Origin: Saccharothrix deserti
GTDB lineage: Bacteria; Actinomycetota; Actinomycetes; Mycobacteriales; Pseudonocardiaceae
Assembly: GCF_009769385.1 (NCBI RefSeq)
Contig: NZ_VKAB01000022.1
Location: 124,001-188,000, forward strand
Length of the DNA stretch: 64,000 bases
Direction of reading: 5' to 3'
Both the position numbers and the translations under genes were made by a program. The notes below the pieces were generated by a model. That model saw only the letters and a list, made by a program, of their open reading frames with translations, had not been told where the DNA came from and made no database searches. Positions 60,763-64,000 of this stretch are shown one piece after another; position 1 is the stretch's first letter; each line of letters begins with the position of its first letter.

Positions 60763-63700
60763 ATGCGACACAGATTCGCGCGCCTGTTATCGATCATAGG
60801 TTGCGCGTTGGTGATGACGGGGCTGGCTTCTCCGCCGGCGCCCGCACACCCTGAAGGGTTCCACGTCCTGCTGTTCAGCAAGACCGCTGCCGGGGCCTAC
60901 CGACACGACTCGATCCCGGCGGGGATCACGATGTTCGAGCAGTTGGCCGCCCAGAACGGGTGGGAGCTGACCAAGAGCGAGGACTCGTCGGTCTTCAACG
61001 ACGCCGCGCTCGCCACGTTCGACGTGGTCGTCATGCTCCAGACCTCCGGCATGGTGTGGGACAACGACGGGCAGCGCGCAGCGGCGCAGAAGTACATGCG
61101 CGCCGGCGGCGGCTTCGTCGCGATCCACAACGCGACGGACATGAACATCGAGCAGCAGTTCCCGTGGTGGGACCAGATGCTCGGCATGACCATGACGCAG
61201 CACTCGGCCACCGTGTCCGGCACCGCCAAGGTCGCCGACCGCAAGCACCCGTCCGGCACGGCGCTGCCGGACCGGTGGACGCGCACCGAGGAGTGGTACA
61301 ACTTCAACCGCTCGGCGCGCGGCAACGCGCACGTGTTGGTGACCGCGGACGAGACGACGTACGACCCCGGCACGAGCAGGATGGGTTACGACCACCCGAT
61401 CTCGTGGTGCCGCAACTTCGAGGGCGGTCGGCTGTGGGCCACCGCCATGGGCCACCAGGCGTCCAGCTACTCCGAACCGCTGTTCCGCGAGCACGTCAAG
61501 GGCGGCGTGGAGTCGGCCGGCGGCAAGGTCCAGGCCGACTGCGGCCCCACCGCGTGGAGCAGCTTCGAGAAGGTGGCGCTGGACGACAACACCGTCGGAC
61601 CGGCGGAGCTCGACGTCGCCAAGGACGGCCGCGTGTTCTACGCGGAGTACGGCGGCCGGGTGAAGATCTTCAAGCCGGACACCCGCACCACGGTCACCGC
61701 GGCCACCATCCCCGTCTACACGGGCGGTGAGGACGGCCTGACCGGGCTCGCGCTCGACCCGAACTTCGCCACCACGAAGTGGATCTACCTGATGTACTCG
61801 CCCGCCGGCGGCGGCGAGGACATCGCGCGCGTCTCCCGGTTCACCGTCAACGGTGACACGCTGGACATGGCCAGCGAACGGGTGCTGATGAAGGTCCCGT
61901 CGTCGCGGCAGGCCCCGGAGCCGGGCCACACCGGCGGCTACCTCGCGTTCGGGCCGAACGGCAACCTCTACATCGGCACCGGTGACGACGTCCAGCCGCA
62001 CCGCTCCGACGGCTACGCGCCGATCGACGAGCGGCCGGGCTGGGCGAGCAACGACGTCCAGGCCACCGCGGCCAACACCAACGACCTGCGGGGCAAGATC
62101 CTGCGCATCCACCCGGAGACCAACGGGACCTACACCATCCCCTCCGGCAACATGTTCGCGCAGGGCACGGCCAGGACGAAGCCCGAGATCTACGCGATGG
62201 GCTTCCGCAACCCGTTCCGGTTCTCGGTGCACCCGACGACGGGCGTGATCTACGCGGCCGACTACGGCCCGGACGCGGCCAACGACAACGCGAACCGCGG
62301 ACCCGCCGGGATCGTGGAGTGGAACGTCATCACGTCGCCCGGCTTCTACGGCTGGCCGTACTGCATCGGCGACAACATCCCGTTCAACGACTACAACTTC
62401 GCCACCGGGCAGTCCGGCGCGAAGTTCAACTGCGACCGGCCGGTGAACAACTCGCCCAACAACACCGGCCTGACCGAGCTGCCCGCCGCGCGCAAGGCCG
62501 ACGTCTGGTACGGCAACGGCGCGAACGGGAACAAGTTCCCGGAGATGGGCAGCCCCAGCGGCGGCGAGGCGCCCGGTGCGTTCCCGATCTACCAGTACGA
62601 CGCGAACAACCCGTCGGCGACCAAGTTCCCGGCCTACTTCGACCAGACCCCGTTCTTCGGCGAGTGGTCGCGCAACCGGATGTGGGAGTTCCGGGTCGGC
62701 CAGGACGGGAAGCTCCTGAAGATCAACGACTTCCTGTCCAACCTGAGCTTCAAGTCGCCGATCGACATGAAGTTCGGCCCGGACGGATCGATGTACCTGC
62801 TGGAGTGGGGATCCGGCTACGGTCGGGACAACCCGGACTCCGGGCTCTACCGCATCGACTACAAGAGCGGCGACCGCAGTCCTGTCGCGACCGCGACCGC
62901 GACACCCACCTCGGGTTCTTCACCGTTGTCGGTGCGGTTCTCCAGCGCGGGTTCCGGTGACCCGGAAGGCGGACCGGTGACCTACCGGTGGGAGTTCGGT
63001 GACGGCGGCACGTCCACCGAGGCCAACCCCACGCACACCTACACCGCCAGGGGGCAGTTCAACGCCAAGCTCACCGTCACCGACGGCGGTGGGAAGACCG
63101 GCGTGACCAACGTGATCGTGACCTCGGGCAACACCGCGCCGACGGTCAACCTGAGCATCCCGGACGGCGGCATGTTCGGCTGGGGCGACTCGATCCCGTA
63201 CACGGTCACGGTCACCGACCCCGAGGACAGCACCATCGACTGCGCCAGGGTGACCACGACCCCTGCCCTGGGACACGACCAGCACGGGCACGACCTCTCA
63301 CCGATCCCCGGCTGCACGGGCACGCTCAAGGCCGAGACCGACAGCGCGCACGCCGAGCTGAACTCGTTCTGGGTGGCGGCCAGCAAGTACACCGACAACG
63401 GCACGACCGGGGTGCCCGCGCTGGAAGGCAGCCGCAAGGTCCTGCTCCAGCCCAAGCGCAAGCAGGCCGAGTTCTTCACCGGCTCCTCCGGCGTGCGCGT
63501 GGTCTCGCAGTCCGGTGCGGAGTCCGGCGGGCGGGTCGGCGACATCGGCAACAACGACTGGATCTCGTTCACCCCGTACAACTTCACCGGCATCAACCAG
63601 GTGTCCCTCCGGCTGTCCTCGCCGAGCGGTGGTGGATCGGTCGAACTGCGCGCCGGTTCGCCGACGGGTGCGTTGATCGCCACGGTCCCGGTCCCGAGCA

Positions 63701-64000
63701 CCGGCGGCTGGGACAACTACGCGAGCACGCCCGCGGTGAACGTCACCAACCCCGGTGGCACCACGGAGCTGTTCATGGTGTTCAAGACGGGCACAGGCAC
63801 CACCTACGACCTCGACTCGATGACGTTCACCGGAAACGGGGTCGGCATACCGGGTCCTGGCGGTGGGACCAACCGCATCGTCGGCATCGGCGGCAAGTGC
63901 GTCGACGTCAACGGCAGCAGCAGCACCGACGGCGCCAAGGTCCAGCTGTGGACCTGCAACGGCGGCACCAACCAGACGTGGACGCGCACCGGGCAGACGC
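60763..64000 (+). CDS. Giant secreted ThuA + sugar dehydrogenase + PKD + CBM6-like + ricin protein (3' end outside window)
   Basis: At least 1079 residues, still open at the edge. Signal peptide (~1-29); ThuA-like domain (~32-245; VLLFSKTAAGAYRHDSIPAGI, GGGFVAIHNATDMN); PQQ-type glucose/sorbosone dehydrogenase propeller (~266-700; PAELDVAKDGRVFYAEYGGRV, LAFGPNGNLYIGTGDD, LRGKILRIHPETNGTY, EIYAMGFRNPFRFSVHP); PKD (~705-790); linker with HDQHGHDLSPIPGC; CBM6-like (~899-1035); start of a ricin trefoil (GGKCVDVNG...LWTCNGGTNQTW). Equivalent domains are split over two genes at 49444-54073. Codon 9 is TTA. The ATG at 60763 follows GAGGAG. Confidence 0.9.
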   Translation, partial: MRHRFARLLSIIGCALVMTGLASPPAPAHPEGFHVLLFSKTAAGAYRHDSIPAGITMFEQLAAQNGWELTKSEDSSVFNDAALATFDVVVMLQTSGMVWDNDGQRAAAQKYMRAGGGFVAIHNATDMNIEQQFPWWDQMLGMTMTQHSATVSGTAKVADRKHPSGTALPDRWTRTEEWYNFNRSARGNAHVLVTADETTYDPGTSRMGYDHPISWCRNFEGGRLWATAMGHQASSYSEPLFREHVKGGVESAGGKVQADCGPTAWSSFEKVALDDNTVGPAELDVAKDGRVFYAEYGGRVKIFKPDTRTTVTAATIPVYTGGEDGLTGLALDPNFATTKWIYLMYSPAGGGEDIARVSRFTVNGDTLDMASERVLMKVPSSRQAPEPGHTGGYLAFGPNGNLYIGTGDDVQPHRSDGYAPIDERPGWASNDVQATAANTNDLRGKILRIHPETNGTYTIPSGNMFAQGTARTKPEIYAMGFRNPFRFSVHPTTGVIYAADYGPDAANDNANRGPAGIVEWNVITSPGFYGWPYCIGDNIPFNDYNFATGQSGAKFNCDRPVNNSPNNTGLTELPAARKADVWYGNGANGNKFPEMGSPSGGEAPGAFPIYQYDANNPSATKFPAYFDQTPFFGEWSRNRMWEFRVGQDGKLLKINDFLSNLSFKSPIDMKFGPDGSMYLLEWGSGYGRDNPDSGLYRIDYKSGDRSPVATATATPTSGSSPLSVRFSSAGSGDPEGGPVTYRWEFGDGGTSTEANPTHTYTARGQFNAKLTVTDGGGKTGVTNVIVTSGNTAPTVNLSIPDGGMFGWGDSIPYTVTVTDPEDSTIDCARVTTTPALGHDQHGHDLSPIPGCTGTLKAETDSAHAELNSFWVAASKYTDNGTTGVPALEGSRKVLLQPKRKQAEFFTGSSGVRVVSQSGAESGGRVGDIGNNDWISFTPYNFTGINQVSLRLSSPSGGGSVELRAGSPTGALIATVPVPSTGGWDNYASTPAVNVTNPGGTTELFMVFKTGTGTTYDLDSMTFTGNGVGIPGPGGGTNRIVGIGGKCVDVNGSSSTDGAKVQLWTCNGGTNQTWTRTGQT

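Overview
The DNA is very GC-rich. It has GTG/TTG starts, Tat and Sec signal peptides, secreted glycosidases carrying CBM2 and ricin-type (beta-trefoil) lectin modules, and 14-bp CebR-like boxes. This points to a mycelial actinobacterium, most likely near Saccharothrix/Lentzea/Actinosynnema (Pseudonocardiales); the genus is inferred, not proven. No rRNA, tRNA, CRISPR array or insertion sequence was found.

Layout. (1) 1-7481: the 3' end of a LuxR-type regulator, a convergent secreted expansin, and a four-gene peptide/nickel-type ABC importer whose two permeases are fused. (2) 7781-29703: a lignocellulose/hemicellulose island. It holds two GH6 cellulases, four GH43 proteins, a GH27 alpha-galactosidase, a GH10 xylanase, a GH62 arabinofuranosidase, a GH12 endoglucanase, an SGNH esterase, a GH54 arabinofuranosidase and a parallel-beta-helix protein. 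Most carry ricin-type lectin domains, and many genes end in strong hairpins. (3) 29866-33801: an enolase-superfamily enzyme, a sugar ABC operon in which both permeases are internally deleted, and a divergent GntR regulator. (4) 34358-47614: a LacI regulator converging on an 11-gene, tightly overlapping operon. It encodes a ribose-type ABC importer, an inositol-3-phosphate-synthase-like cyclase, homologues of EboC (UbiA), EboA (fused to an isomerase), EboB (TatD), EboE and EboF, and a sugar epimerase. (5) 48057-54073: a lectin-esterase, a ThuA-DUF1080-lectin protein and a PQQ-type sugar dehydrogenase with PKD, CBM6 and lectin modules. (6) 54714-60297: a Tat-exported GH95 alpha-L-fucosidase, a fuconolactonase-like amidohydrolase, remnants of lactate-racemase genes (larA/larC) and a GntR regulator. 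(7) 60763 to the edge: a giant protein fusing ThuA and sugar dehydrogenase, with PKD, CBM6-like and lectin modules, running off the window.

How it fits together. The secreted enzymes could strip cellulose, arabinoxylan, galactomannan and fucosylated side chains. Two palindromic operator classes recur upstream of them: TGGGAGCGCTCCCA, the CebR/CelR-type box, and TGTTAGCGCTAACA, often flanked by GCTAAA/TTTAGC. The least understood and most interesting parts are the ebo-type operon with its own sugar importer, which looks like a pathway making or moving a cyclitol- or sugar-derived prenylated metabolite, and the repeated secreted ThuA/DUF1080/sugar-dehydrogenase module, which suggests extracellular oxidative handling of glycosides.
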